Of a stretch of 10,425 nt of DNA, positions 1-5,978 are shown piece by piece. The notes under the pieces are model-generated. The model saw only the letters and a list, made by a program, of their open reading frames with translations, ran no database searches and was not told the origin of the DNA. Position numbers and translations under genes: made by a program. How positions within the stretch are numbered: the first letter of the stretch is position 1; every line of letters starts with the position of its first letter. The stretch comes from Anaerolineales bacterium (GTDB lineage: Bacteria; Chloroflexota; Anaerolineae; Anaerolineales; UBA6663): the NCBI GenBank assembly GCA_017999235.1, contig JAGOBN010000072.1:1-10425 (forward strand). Reading direction: 5' to 3'.

Positions 1-1096
1 CGCGCTGCTGGATCAGGGCCTGGATCTGCACCTGCCACTGATCCTGGGCCGTGAAGCCCGGCTGGGCCAGCAGCGCCAGCACGCCCTGCGGCGAGCCGCC
101 GGTTCGCAGCAGTTCGGCATACCGGCCATGGTCGGGCAGGCCGTCTTCGCAGGCGGCGGCCATGATGATCGTCCCGCCGGCCCGCACGATGCGGCTGGCC
201 GCGCTGAGGCCTTTCACGGTCTGGTACAGGTTCTGGTCCAGGGGATAGCCGCTGTTGGTGGTGATGACGATGTCGTAGGGCGCCGCCACCGGCACCATGG
301 CCTGGGCGCGCACAAAGGCGCAGCCGGCGGCATGGGCGGCCAGCAGGTCGCCGGCAAAGACCCCGGTGATCTCGCGCTGGGCGTTGAGCGTGACGTTGAG
401 CAGGAAATCGGGCCGGGCCGCCAGCGCCGCCGCGCGCATTTCCTCCCAAATCGGATTGCCCTCGAGGACGCCCCAGGTGGCCTGTGGGTGCGCGATCATG
501 GCCTGACCGTGGTTGGTGAGCACACTTTCGGCGCCGGCCAGGGCCGGCAGGACGCCCTTGGGTCCGCCGCTGAAGCCGGCGAAGAAATGCGGCTCGATGA
601 AGCCGGTCAGGATGCGGACGTCCGCCTCCATGAAGTGGCGGTTGACGCGCACAGGGTGCCCGAACGGGGTGGCCCCCAGCGCCACCAGGTCCGCGTCGGC
701 GTAAGCATCGTGCTGGAGGCAGCGGTAGTTCTCGACCACGGCGAGGCCGAGCATGGTCCGCAGTTCAGCCGGGGTCTGCGGGCGATGGGTGCCCAGCGCG
801 TTGAGCAGGGTGATGTCGGCGCGGCGGACGCCGGCCGCTTCCAGTTCGGCCAGCAGGATTGGCAGGATCCGGTCATTGGGTGTGGCGCGCGTGATGTCGC
901 TGTGGGCGATGACCACCCGGTCGCCGGGTTTGACCCGGGCGGCCAGCGGCGCGGATTGAATCGGCTGGCGCAGGGCCTGGCGCAAGGCGCCGGCCTCGTC
1001 TGGCAGGCCGGGCACCGCCGGGGCCGCAATCACGTCCACGGGCTCAGGAAGATCGATGGTCAGGCCAGAGCGGCCATAGGCGAGTTGAACTTGCAT
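1..1096 (-). CDS. larA: LarA-family nickel-dependent racemase/epimerase (partial, C-terminus beyond left edge)
   Basis: LarA enzymes invert the C2 carbon of lactate and other 2-hydroxy acids using a nickel-pincer nucleotide (NPN) cofactor on a lysine; some family members act on sugar acids. The 365 visible residues carry the whole known active-site set with the spacing of Lactiplantibacillus LarA: Asp67 and Arg70 in HSDITR, His104 in LGTHRP, His170, Lys180 in SGGPK (the cofactor-bearing lysine, 10 after His170), His196 (nickel ligand, 16 after Lys180), and Gln292/Lys295 in QTVK. Family members are about 420 residues, so roughly 55-60 are missing beyond position 1. The start is the ATG read from 1096; no strong ribosome site precedes it. 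It is transcribed away from the sugar genes. No LarB, LarC or LarE cofactor-synthesis gene is visible. The family call is firm; the substrate is open, and a sugar-acid or other 2-hydroxy-acid substrate is plausible given the neighbours. Confidence 0.92.
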   Translation of the reverse strand, partial: MQVQLAYGRSGLTIDLPEPVDVIAAPAVPGLPDEAGALRQALRQPIQSAPLAARVKPGDRVVIAHSDITRATPNDRILPILLAELEAAGVRRADITLLNALGTHRPQTPAELRTMLGLAVVENYRCLQHDAYADADLVALGATPFGHPVRVNRHFMEADVRILTGFIEPHFFAGFSGGPKGVLPALAGAESVLTNHGQAMIAHPQATWGVLEGNPIWEEMRAAALAARPDFLLNVTLNAQREITGVFAGDLLAAHAAGCAFVRAQAMVPVAAPYDIVITTNSGYPLDQNLYQTVKGLSAASRIVRAGGTIIMAAACEDGLPDHGRYAELLRTGGSPQGVLALLAQPGFTAQDQWQVQIQALIQQR

Positions 1097-1146
1097 GGCA
1101 GGCGGTCTTTTGGCGGGAGTGGATTGAACGGGCCAGGCTGCCTCGT

Positions 1147-1152
1147 ATTCTA
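1147..1152 (-). promoter_or_regulatory. Possible -10 element for the larA-like gene
   Basis: On the minus strand these bases read TAGAAT, five of six matches to the sigma-70 -10 consensus, about 50 bases ahead of the larA-like start. No convincing -35 hexamer lies 16-18 bases further upstream in this very GC-rich stretch, so this is weak evidence. If real, it is back to back with the isomerase promoter. Confidence 0.3.
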
Positions 1153-1189
1153 CACCGCCCGGCGCCGGCCGCGGCGATTTTGTATCTGG

Positions 1190-1217
1190 TTGCGCTTCCT
1201 CATCCCCGGCCTATAAT
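1190..1217 (+). promoter_or_regulatory. Predicted sigma-70 promoter of the isomerase-kinase unit
   Basis: A perfect -10 hexamer TATAAT lies at 1212-1217. The best -35 candidate is TTGCGC at 1190-1195, with a 16-base spacer and only three of six consensus matches. The start of transcription would be near 1224, giving a leader of about 58 bases before the isomerase start. No copy of the XylR-like operator found at 3700 is present here. Confidence 0.55.
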
Positions 1218-1269
1218 GCGCGCAGACCGACTGCTCCACATCCACTGCCGGCTAACTCTCTCCCCACTC

Positions 1270-1274
1270 AGGAG
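1270..1274 (+). promoter_or_regulatory. Ribosome binding site of the isomerase gene
   Basis: AGGAG lies seven bases ahead of the ATG at 1282. This fixes the start there. An open frame extends upstream to another ATG-like position near 1180, but that would lie ahead of the promoter -10 element and lacks a ribosome site. An overlapping ATG at 1278 opens only a three-codon frame. Confidence 0.75.
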
Positions 1275-1281
1275 TGCATGC

Positions 1282-2316
1282 ATGAATAAGTATGGCTATC
1301 GTTTCTCATTCGGCCCGTGGAATATTCATGAGGGCGCCGACCCCTTCGGGCCGACGGTGCGGCCGGCGCGGGCTTTCGCCGACAAGCTGCAGGTATATCA
1401 GGAACTGGGCTTTGATGCCGTCCAGTTCCACGACGATGACGCCGTGCCGGATCTGGATCAGCTGGCTCCGGCGCAGATCCGCGAGCGGGCGCGGGCCGTG
1501 CGCCAGCAGCTCACGGACCTGGGTCTGAGCGCCGAGTTCGTGGCGCCCCGGTTGTGGGAGCATCCCCAGACCGTAGATGGCGCGTACACGGCCAACGACC
1601 CGCAGGCGCGGGCTTACGCCCTGGACCGCTCCAAACGCGCGGCCGATATTGCCGCCGAGCTAGGCACCGATCTGATGGTGCTGTGGCTGGCGCGCGAGGG
1701 CACCTACCTGCGCGAGGCCAAAGACGCTGTGCGCGCCACTCACTATTTGCTGGAGGCCGTCAATACCCTCCTGGACTACGCCCCGCAGCTGCGGATTGTC
1801 ATCGAGCCTAAACCCAACGAGCCGATGGACATTGCCTATATCCCGACCATGGGCCATGCGCTCGCCCTGGGTCTGCAGTCTAAAGACCCGGCGCGGGTGG
1901 GGGCCCTGATGGAGTCCGCGCACGCGGTGTTGGCGGGCCTGGATCCGGCCGATGAGTGCGCGTTCGCCCTGGCGTTCGGCAAGCTGTGGAGCGTCCACCT
2001 GAATGACCAGAACGGGCTGAAGTATGACCAAGACCGTTCGTTTGGGTCCGTGGATCTGCGCCGGGCCTTCAACCAGGTGCGGGTGCTGGATGAGAACCGC
2101 TTCTGGGAGCAGGGCATGGTCGGGCTGGACGTTAAGGCCATCCGCACCCAGCCGGCCGGCCTGGCCACCAAGCACTTGCGCAACAGTCTGGCGATGTTCC
2201 TGCGGCTGGTGGAGGTCGCGCGGGCGCTCGACCGCCAGAAAGTGCAGGCGCTGGTGGCCGCCCGCGACTACGAGGAATTGGATTGGCTGATCCTCCGCAC
2301 GTTGACGGGCCGCTGA
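1282..2316 (+). CDS. Xylose-isomerase-family TIM-barrel sugar isomerase (XylA-like)
   Basis: A 344-residue protein resembling the short actinobacterial xylose isomerases (about 390 residues), which interconvert aldoses and ketoses with two divalent metals. Matching landmarks, by recalled alignment to the Streptomyces enzyme: FGPWNIHEGADPFG at the N-terminus; catalytic His50 and Asp53 in FHDDD; Trp135; Glu175 and Lys177 in IEPKPNEP; Glu211 and His214 (ExxH); Asp249 and Asp251 in KYDQD; Asp283 in GLDVK. One key difference: the metal-1 ligand Asp of HIDLN (Asp245 in Streptomyces) is His239 here, in SVHLN. The aromatic substrate-pocket Phe94 is Trp92. The C-terminal dimer tail is shorter than usual. 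It is followed after 24 bases by a PfkB kinase, so the ketose product is probably phosphorylated next. It is certain as a family member; xylose as the substrate is not. It is probably cytoplasmic. Confidence 0.88.
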   Translation: MNKYGYRFSFGPWNIHEGADPFGPTVRPARAFADKLQVYQELGFDAVQFHDDDAVPDLDQLAPAQIRERARAVRQQLTDLGLSAEFVAPRLWEHPQTVDGAYTANDPQARAYALDRSKRAADIAAELGTDLMVLWLAREGTYLREAKDAVRATHYLLEAVNTLLDYAPQLRIVIEPKPNEPMDIAYIPTMGHALALGLQSKDPARVGALMESAHAVLAGLDPADECAFALAFGKLWSVHLNDQNGLKYDQDRSFGSVDLRRAFNQVRVLDENRFWEQGMVGLDVKAIRTQPAGLATKHLRNSLAMFLRLVEVARALDRQKVQALVAARDYEELDWLILRTLTGR

Positions 2317-2340
2317 GCCGCGCCCGGATCGGATGCCCGG

Positions 2341-3552
2341 ATGCCTCGCCTAACGTCTGCCGCGCCGGGCCGCGCCGTGGTGGCCGGCCACATCTGCTTG
2401 GACATCATCCCCAGCCTGGAGCATCTGACGCGCGGGCAGTTTCAGGCCGCGTTTCATCCGGGTCATTTGATTGCTGCCGGGCCGGCCGTCTTCGCGACGG
2501 GCGGCCCGGTTTCCAACACCGGCTTGGCCCTGCACCGGCTCGGTATCCCCACGCAATTGATGGGCAAGGTCGGGGCCGATGTTTTCGGCCAGGCGGTGGG
2601 GGACCGGGTGCGCGCCGCCGGTGAACACTTGTCCGCCGGCATGGTGGTCGATCCCGCCGCCACCACCTCCTACACCGTCATCATCAACCCGCCCGAAGTC
2701 GACCGGATCTTCCTGCATCATCCGGGCGCCAATGACACCTTTTGTGCCGCGGACGTGGCGCTGGACCGGGTGGCGCGGGCCGACCTTTTTCACTTTGGCT
2801 ATCCGCCCCTGATGCGCCGGATGTACCAGGACACGGGGGCGGAGTTGACCGAATTGTTTCGCCGGGTGAAAGCCACGGGCGTCACGACCTCGCTGGACAT
2901 GGCGTTCCCAGACCCGGCCAGCCCGGCCGGCCAAGCGGACTGGCCCGCCATCCTACGGGCCGCTTTGCCGTATGTCGATGTGTTTATGCCGAGCATTGAA
3001 GAAATCCTGTTTCTGCTGCGCCGTGCGACGTTCACCCGGCTCCAGGCGGCCGGCGGCGCGCTTGTGGAGCAGATAACCCCCGAACTGCTCTCGGATCTCA
3101 GCCGTGAACTGCTGGCTCTGGGAGCCAAGGTCGTGGGGCTTAAATTGGGCGAGCGCGGCCTGTATCTGCGGACGGCGGACGCGGCGCGCCTGGTGGAGGC
3201 CGGCCGGGCCGTGGCCGATCCGGCGGCCTGGGCCGGCTATGAACTCTGGGCGCCGTGCTTCCAGGTGGCTGTCGCTGGCACGACCGGCTCCGGGGACGCC
3301 ACCATCGCCGGTTTCTTGAGCGCGCTGCTGCGCGGTTATGCGCCGCCGGCCGCAGTGACCACTGCGGTGGCGGTCGGGGCGTGTAATGTCGAGGCCGCTG
3401 ACGCATTGAGCGGTCTGCGCACCTGGGAGGCCACGCTGGCGCGGGTCACCGCGGGCTGGACGCAACACTCGCTGATCCTGGAGTCCCCCGGCTGGAGCTG
3501 GGCGCCTGAGCTTGGCCTGTGGGCGTGTTCGACCACGGGGGGCTCGGTCTGA
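2341..3552 (+). CDS. PfkB (ribokinase)-family carbohydrate kinase
   Basis: A 403-residue kinase predicted to transfer phosphate from ATP to a sugar hydroxyl in the cytoplasm. The N-terminal family signature is at about residues 53-83 (TGGPVSNTGLALHRLG, then GKVGADVFG). The C-terminal signature is at 313-326 (GTTGSGDATIAGF), with the catalytic base Asp319; the usual leading Asp of the DTxGAGD motif is Gly313. A GAND motif is at 129-132. At 403 residues it is longer than ribokinase (about 310), owing partly to a middle stretch at 225-260 and a tail after residue 370. It starts 24 bases after the isomerase stop, almost certainly in the same transcript, so a ketose made by the isomerase is a natural substrate. 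The ATG at 2341 has only a weak ribosome site; a GTG near 2380, just before the conserved AGHICLDIIP strand, is an alternative start. The exact substrate cannot be read from sequence. Confidence 0.88.
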   Translation: MPRLTSAAPGRAVVAGHICLDIIPSLEHLTRGQFQAAFHPGHLIAAGPAVFATGGPVSNTGLALHRLGIPTQLMGKVGADVFGQAVGDRVRAAGEHLSAGMVVDPAATTSYTVIINPPEVDRIFLHHPGANDTFCAADVALDRVARADLFHFGYPPLMRRMYQDTGAELTELFRRVKATGVTTSLDMAFPDPASPAGQADWPAILRAALPYVDVFMPSIEEILFLLRRATFTRLQAAGGALVEQITPELLSDLSRELLALGAKVVGLKLGERGLYLRTADAARLVEAGRAVADPAAWAGYELWAPCFQVAVAGTTGSGDATIAGFLSALLRGYAPPAAVTTAVAVGACNVEAADALSGLRTWEATLARVTAGWTQHSLILESPGWSWAPELGLWACSTTGGSV

Positions 3553-3667
3553 ATGGGGGGTAAAAGGGGCCTGCAAATGGGCTGTTTGATCCACTCCAAA
3601 AATCACGACAAAGCCCACAAAACTGACATAACACAAAATCTCATTGAAATTGCATGAGTATTAAGAG
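3553..3667. other. AT-rich intergenic stretch upstream of the ROK gene
   Basis: This stretch is clearly richer in A and T than the genes on either side. A small inverted repeat, CTCAT at 3640-3644 and ATGAG at 3654-3658, lies just ahead of the -35 element and could be an activator or second repressor site, but five base pairs is thin evidence. A weak TGGGCT/AGCCCA pairing (near 3576 and 3611) with a long loop has no T-run, so no terminator for the isomerase-kinase unit is claimed. No coding sequence is supported. Confidence 0.4.
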
Positions 3668-3695
3668 TTGACACCCTCGAAAACGGTGCTACCAT
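3668..3695 (+). promoter_or_regulatory. Predicted sigma-70 promoter of the ROK regulator gene
   Basis: A perfect -35 hexamer TTGACA (3668-3673) is followed, after 16 bases, by TACCAT (3690-3695), a four-of-six -10 match strengthened by an extended -10 TG at 3687-3688. Transcription would begin near 3702, inside the operator at 3700-3724, leaving a leader of about 44-60 bases depending on which start codon is used. Confidence 0.7.
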
Positions 3696-3699
3696 CCCT

Positions 3700-3724
3700 T
3701 TAGTTTGTTTCTAAGACCAACTAA
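3700..3724 (+). promoter_or_regulatory. XylR-type operator overlapping the ROK gene transcription start
   Basis: The left half site is TTAGTTTGTT (3700-3709) and the right half site is GACCAACTAA (3715-3724), with five bases between. The outer seven bases on each side, TTTAGTT at 3699-3705 and AACTAAA at 3719-3725, form a perfect inverted repeat. From memory, the Bacillus XylR (ROK family) operator has the halves TTAGTTTGTT and AACAAACTAA around five bases: identical overall length, an identical left half, and 8 of 10 matches in the right half. It lies directly downstream of the -10 element, over the predicted +1, as a repressor site would. The likely ligand protein is the ROK regulator encoded next, giving autoregulation. 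Confidence 0.72.
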
Positions 3725-3745
3725 ATTAGCCGGTTTATTCCCTGT

Positions 3746-5023
3746 TTGGGTTATACCAACGTGGCTGATTTCCGAACCGCCGATTACTCGCTTATGCGCG
3801 AAATGAATGTCGCGCTGATCTTGGAGTGTCTGCGGCGGGATGCGCCTTTGTCGCGTGCTCAGTTAGCGGTGATGACCGGGCTGAACAAGACCACGGTTTC
3901 CAGTTTGGTGCGGGAATTGATTGCCGCCCGCTACGTGCGCGAGATGGGATTGAATCCGGCGGACAAAGGCCGGCCGGCCATCCCACTTGAACTTGATCCC
4001 GCGGCCGGCTACATCCTGGCCGCCGAGATCGGCGTGGATTTTGTCTCCGTTATCTTGACCAATTTTGCCGCTGACGTCCTTTGGCGTCAGCGGGTGAGCA
4101 CCGTGGGGCTCAGCGGCCAGGCTGTTATTTTGGAGCGGGTGGTGGCCGCGATCCGGGCGGCCAGTGACCGGGCGGCGGCCCTGGATAGCCAACTGCGTAT
4201 CCTGGGCCTGGGGGTCGGGATCCCGGGTCTGGTGGATGTGGTCAGCGGCCGCTTGCTCTTTGCGCCCAATCTTGGCTGGGCGGATGTGCCGGTGCGTCAG
4301 ATCCTGGAAGCCGAGTTTGACTTCCCGGTCTGGGTGGACAATGAAGCCAACATGGCCGCGCTCGGGGAAAGTTACTTCGGCGCGGCGCGCGGCGCTGATT
4401 TTGTTCTCTATGTGAGCGCGGGCGTGGGCCTGGGGGGCGGGGTGGTGCTCAATCGCCGGATATTGGCGGGCGCGGCCGGCCTGGCTGGTGAAGTGGGACA
4501 TATGACGATGGATCCGGCCGGCCCGCGCTGTAATTGCGGCAACACCGGCTGTTGGGAAACCTACGTGAGCCAATGGGCGGTCTTCCAGCGGGTCCGGCAG
4601 GCGGTGGCGAGCGGCCAGCATTCGGCGCTGGAAGCCACCACGGGCGGGGCGCTCAACCTGTTGACCGTGCCGCTGGTTGTGGAAGCCGCCCAGCGTGGCG
4701 ATGCGGTGGCGCGGAAGGCGCTGGAAGAGACCGGCCGTTACTTGGGGATCGGTCTAGCTAATCTGATCAATGCGCTTAATCCGCAGCGGGTGGTGCTGGG
4801 CGGGATTATGAGTCTGGCGCATGAGTTTCTGTGGCCGAGTCTGGAGCAGGTGGTGCGGGAACGCGCCCTGCGCTGGGCGCGGGAGGCTGCTGAGATCGTC
4901 CTGGCCGCGTACGGCGAGGACGCCTGTGTCATGGGTGGGATTGCCACGGTTTATCACCATGCGCTGTCCCAGCCCCGGCAGCCCGCCGGCCGGCTGGTGC
5001 GGGCTCTGGCAGCAGCGGTCTGA
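3746..5023 (+). CDS. ROK-family transcriptional repressor (XylR/NagC type)
   Basis: A 425-residue regulator with an N-terminal winged helix-turn-helix (about residues 19-80, core SRAQLAVMTGLNKTTVSSLV, then KGRP) and a C-terminal ROK sugar-binding domain. The zinc site is intact: GEVGH with His252, then CNCGNTGC with Cys262, Cys264 and Cys269. Kinase features are eroded: the phosphate motif DxGxT is EIGVD (94-98) and the sugar-kinase catalytic Asp of NDAN is Glu200 in DNEAN. It is therefore a sensor, not a sugar kinase. ROK repressors release DNA on binding a sugar or sugar phosphate. A XylR-like operator overlaps its promoter, supporting autoregulation and possibly a xylose-type effector. The start is uncertain: TTG at 3746, GTG at 3761 (in frame) and ATG at 3794 all lack a ribosome site; 3746 or 3761 keeps the usual lead-in before the HTH. 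It may also control the isomerase-kinase unit, but no operator copy was seen there. Confidence 0.9.
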   Translation: MGYTNVADFRTADYSLMREMNVALILECLRRDAPLSRAQLAVMTGLNKTTVSSLVRELIAARYVREMGLNPADKGRPAIPLELDPAAGYILAAEIGVDFVSVILTNFAADVLWRQRVSTVGLSGQAVILERVVAAIRAASDRAAALDSQLRILGLGVGIPGLVDVVSGRLLFAPNLGWADVPVRQILEAEFDFPVWVDNEANMAALGESYFGAARGADFVLYVSAGVGLGGGVVLNRRILAGAAGLAGEVGHMTMDPAGPRCNCGNTGCWETYVSQWAVFQRVRQAVASGQHSALEATTGGALNLLTVPLVVEAAQRGDAVARKALEETGRYLGIGLANLINALNPQRVVLGGIMSLAHEFLWPSLEQVVRERALRWAREAAEIVLAAYGEDACVMGGIATVYHHALSQPRQPAGRLVRALAAAV

Positions 5024-5049
5024 CCGGGGTCGTTCAAGCCAAGAAGTCG

Positions 5050-5078
5050 TTGACTCGCCGCGGACAAATCCGTATTAT
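5050..5078 (+). promoter_or_regulatory. Predicted sigma-70 promoter of the GntR regulator gene
   Basis: TTGACT (5050-5055, five of six) and TATTAT (5073-5078, five of six) are separated by the ideal 17 bases. Transcription should begin near 5085, about 63 bases ahead of the gntR start and just before the palindromic operator. No clear promoter was found between the GntR gene and the binding-protein gene, so this promoter may also drive the transporter. Confidence 0.72.
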
Positions 5079-5091
5079 TTGGCGGACCACG

Positions 5092-5110
5092 TGTATACAG
5101 GCTGTATATC
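5092..5110 (+). promoter_or_regulatory. Palindromic operator, probably for the GntR/FCD regulator
   Basis: TATACAG at 5094-5100 and CTGTATA at 5102-5108 form a perfect seven-base inverted repeat around one central G. Nested in its left part is TGTATACA (5092-5099), itself a perfect palindrome of the kind bound by FCD-type GntR proteins (TTGTATACAA-like). It lies about 7-25 bases after the predicted transcription start and just before the GntR gene, the usual position for an autorepressor site. The match to the FCD-type consensus is from recalled family knowledge. Confidence 0.62.
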
Positions 5111-5147
5111 TGACAAATACAAACGGAATAATGCTTCAGGCTTGACT

Positions 5148-5855
5148 ATGGATGACCTGGAACGGTATCTCGCCCGCCAGAAGACCAACGGCCGCAAAGC
5201 GACCGGGGCCGCGGGCCGCCGGCTGCGGGACGTTGCCTATGCGCGGCTTAAAGATGCCATGCGGCACGCCCAGCTGACGCCCGGTCAACCGTTGTCGGAA
5301 ACGGCGCTCTCGCGCATGCTGGGCATCAGCCGGACCCCAGTGCGCGAGGCGCTGCAGCAGCTGGCGCAGGAAGGCCTGGTGCAGGTGATTCCGGGCCGGG
5401 CGGTGACGGTGGCGGCCCCATCGCTGCAGGGCGTGATGAACGTGATCCATGTGCGCTCGCTGTTGGAGCCGGAAGTAGCCCGGCTGGTGGCTGAGGCGCC
5501 GGCGCCGGAAATGACGGAAACCCTGCGCGGGCTGCTCGTCCGGATGCATGCGGCCGCGCGCCAGAACGACCGCGCGGCCTGGTCCAAGGCCGATACCGAG
5601 TGGCATGAAGCGCTGGGGGCGGCTTGTCCAAATACTTTGCTGGCTGAGCTGGTGCTGCAGATGCGGAACCGCACGCATGGGGTGGCCGTGGACACGCACC
5701 TGCCCTCGCAGCGGATCGTGGACTGCACCGACGAACACCAGCGGGTGGTGGACGCGATTGCCGCCCACGACCCAGCGGCGGCCGAGCAGGCCATGCGGCA
5801 GCATATTGCCCAGCTGCGTGACAGCCTGTTCCGGCGCTTAAGCCGAGAAAGTTGA
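5148..5855 (+). CDS. GntR-family transcriptional regulator, FCD (FadR-C) subfamily
   Basis: A 235-residue regulator of standard FCD length. The winged helix-turn-helix spans about residues 26-90 (LSETALSRMLGISRTPVREAL, GLVQVIPGRAVTV). An all-helical FCD ligand domain spans about 97-230 with its expected metal residues: Asp149 and His153 (DxxxH), His197 (DEHQRVVDAI) and His219 (MRQHI), plus the conserved Asn162. FCD proteins typically sense hydroxy acids, sugar acids or related carboxylates, often bound through this metal. The chosen ATG at 5148 is the first methionine that leaves a sensible N-terminus; the frame stays open far upstream into the ROK gene, but that part is out of frame with a real gene. 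The ribosome site is weak. It has its own promoter and palindromic operator, and lies 123 bases ahead of the binding-protein gene, making it the likely controller of the transporter. Confidence 0.9.
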   Translation: MDDLERYLARQKTNGRKATGAAGRRLRDVAYARLKDAMRHAQLTPGQPLSETALSRMLGISRTPVREALQQLAQEGLVQVIPGRAVTVAAPSLQGVMNVIHVRSLLEPEVARLVAEAPAPEMTETLRGLLVRMHAAARQNDRAAWSKADTEWHEALGAACPNTLLAELVLQMRNRTHGVAVDTHLPSQRIVDCTDEHQRVVDAIAAHDPAAAEQAMRQHIAQLRDSLFRRLSRES

Positions 5856-5968
5856 ACCGCGCGGCCTGGACTGCGCGCCGCGGGCAGTGATCTGAAGGAG
5901 GTGGCTAGCGACAACGACTCACACGACCCTGAACCGAGCACTGGGCGACTCTCACTCGCATTCCTTTC

Positions 5969-5975
5969 GGAGGAG
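5969..5975 (+). promoter_or_regulatory. Strong ribosome binding site of the binding-protein gene
   Basis: GGAGGAG ends three bases before the ATG at 5979, with the GGAGG core five bases away. This settles the start at 5979, where a lipoprotein signal peptide begins, and excludes the longer frame opening at GTG 5901. Confidence 0.8.
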
Positions 5976-5978
5976 ACA

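Noticed and set aside
128..1216. A 362-codon open frame on the plus strand
   Set aside because: It is antisense to the larA-like gene, whose full catalytic set is intact. The frame's translation has no domain and is biased in the way of a shadow frame.
1180..1281. An N-terminal extension of the isomerase upstream of 1282
   Set aside because: The upstream codons overlap the TATAAT element and encode no conserved sequence; AGGAG plus ATG at 1282 begins exactly where XylA-like proteins begin.
3553..3620. A terminator after the PfkB kinase gene
   Set aside because: The only pairing seen (TGGGCT with AGCCCA) has a loop of about 30 bases and no T-run.
2150..4530. Repeated GGCCGGC words across the window as a repeat family or modification target
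   Set aside because: They occur within codons throughout several genes with no fixed spacing or strand. They look like a genomic composition signature, not a discrete element; a genome-wide word count would be needed to say more.
4821..5147. An upstream extension of the GntR gene into the ROK gene
   Set aside because: The extension is out of frame with the ROK gene and covers the promoter and operator. The normal-length FCD regulator starts at 5148.
5856..5888. A GC-rich dyad after gntR as a terminator
   Set aside because: Only about six base pairs (CGCGGC with GCCGCG) pair cleanly, and no T-run follows.
5901..5978. A GTG start at 5901 for the binding protein
   Set aside because: The Shine-Dalgarno abuts the GTG with no spacing, and it would place 26 polar residues ahead of the lipoprotein signal peptide. 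ATG 5979 has a strong ribosome site.
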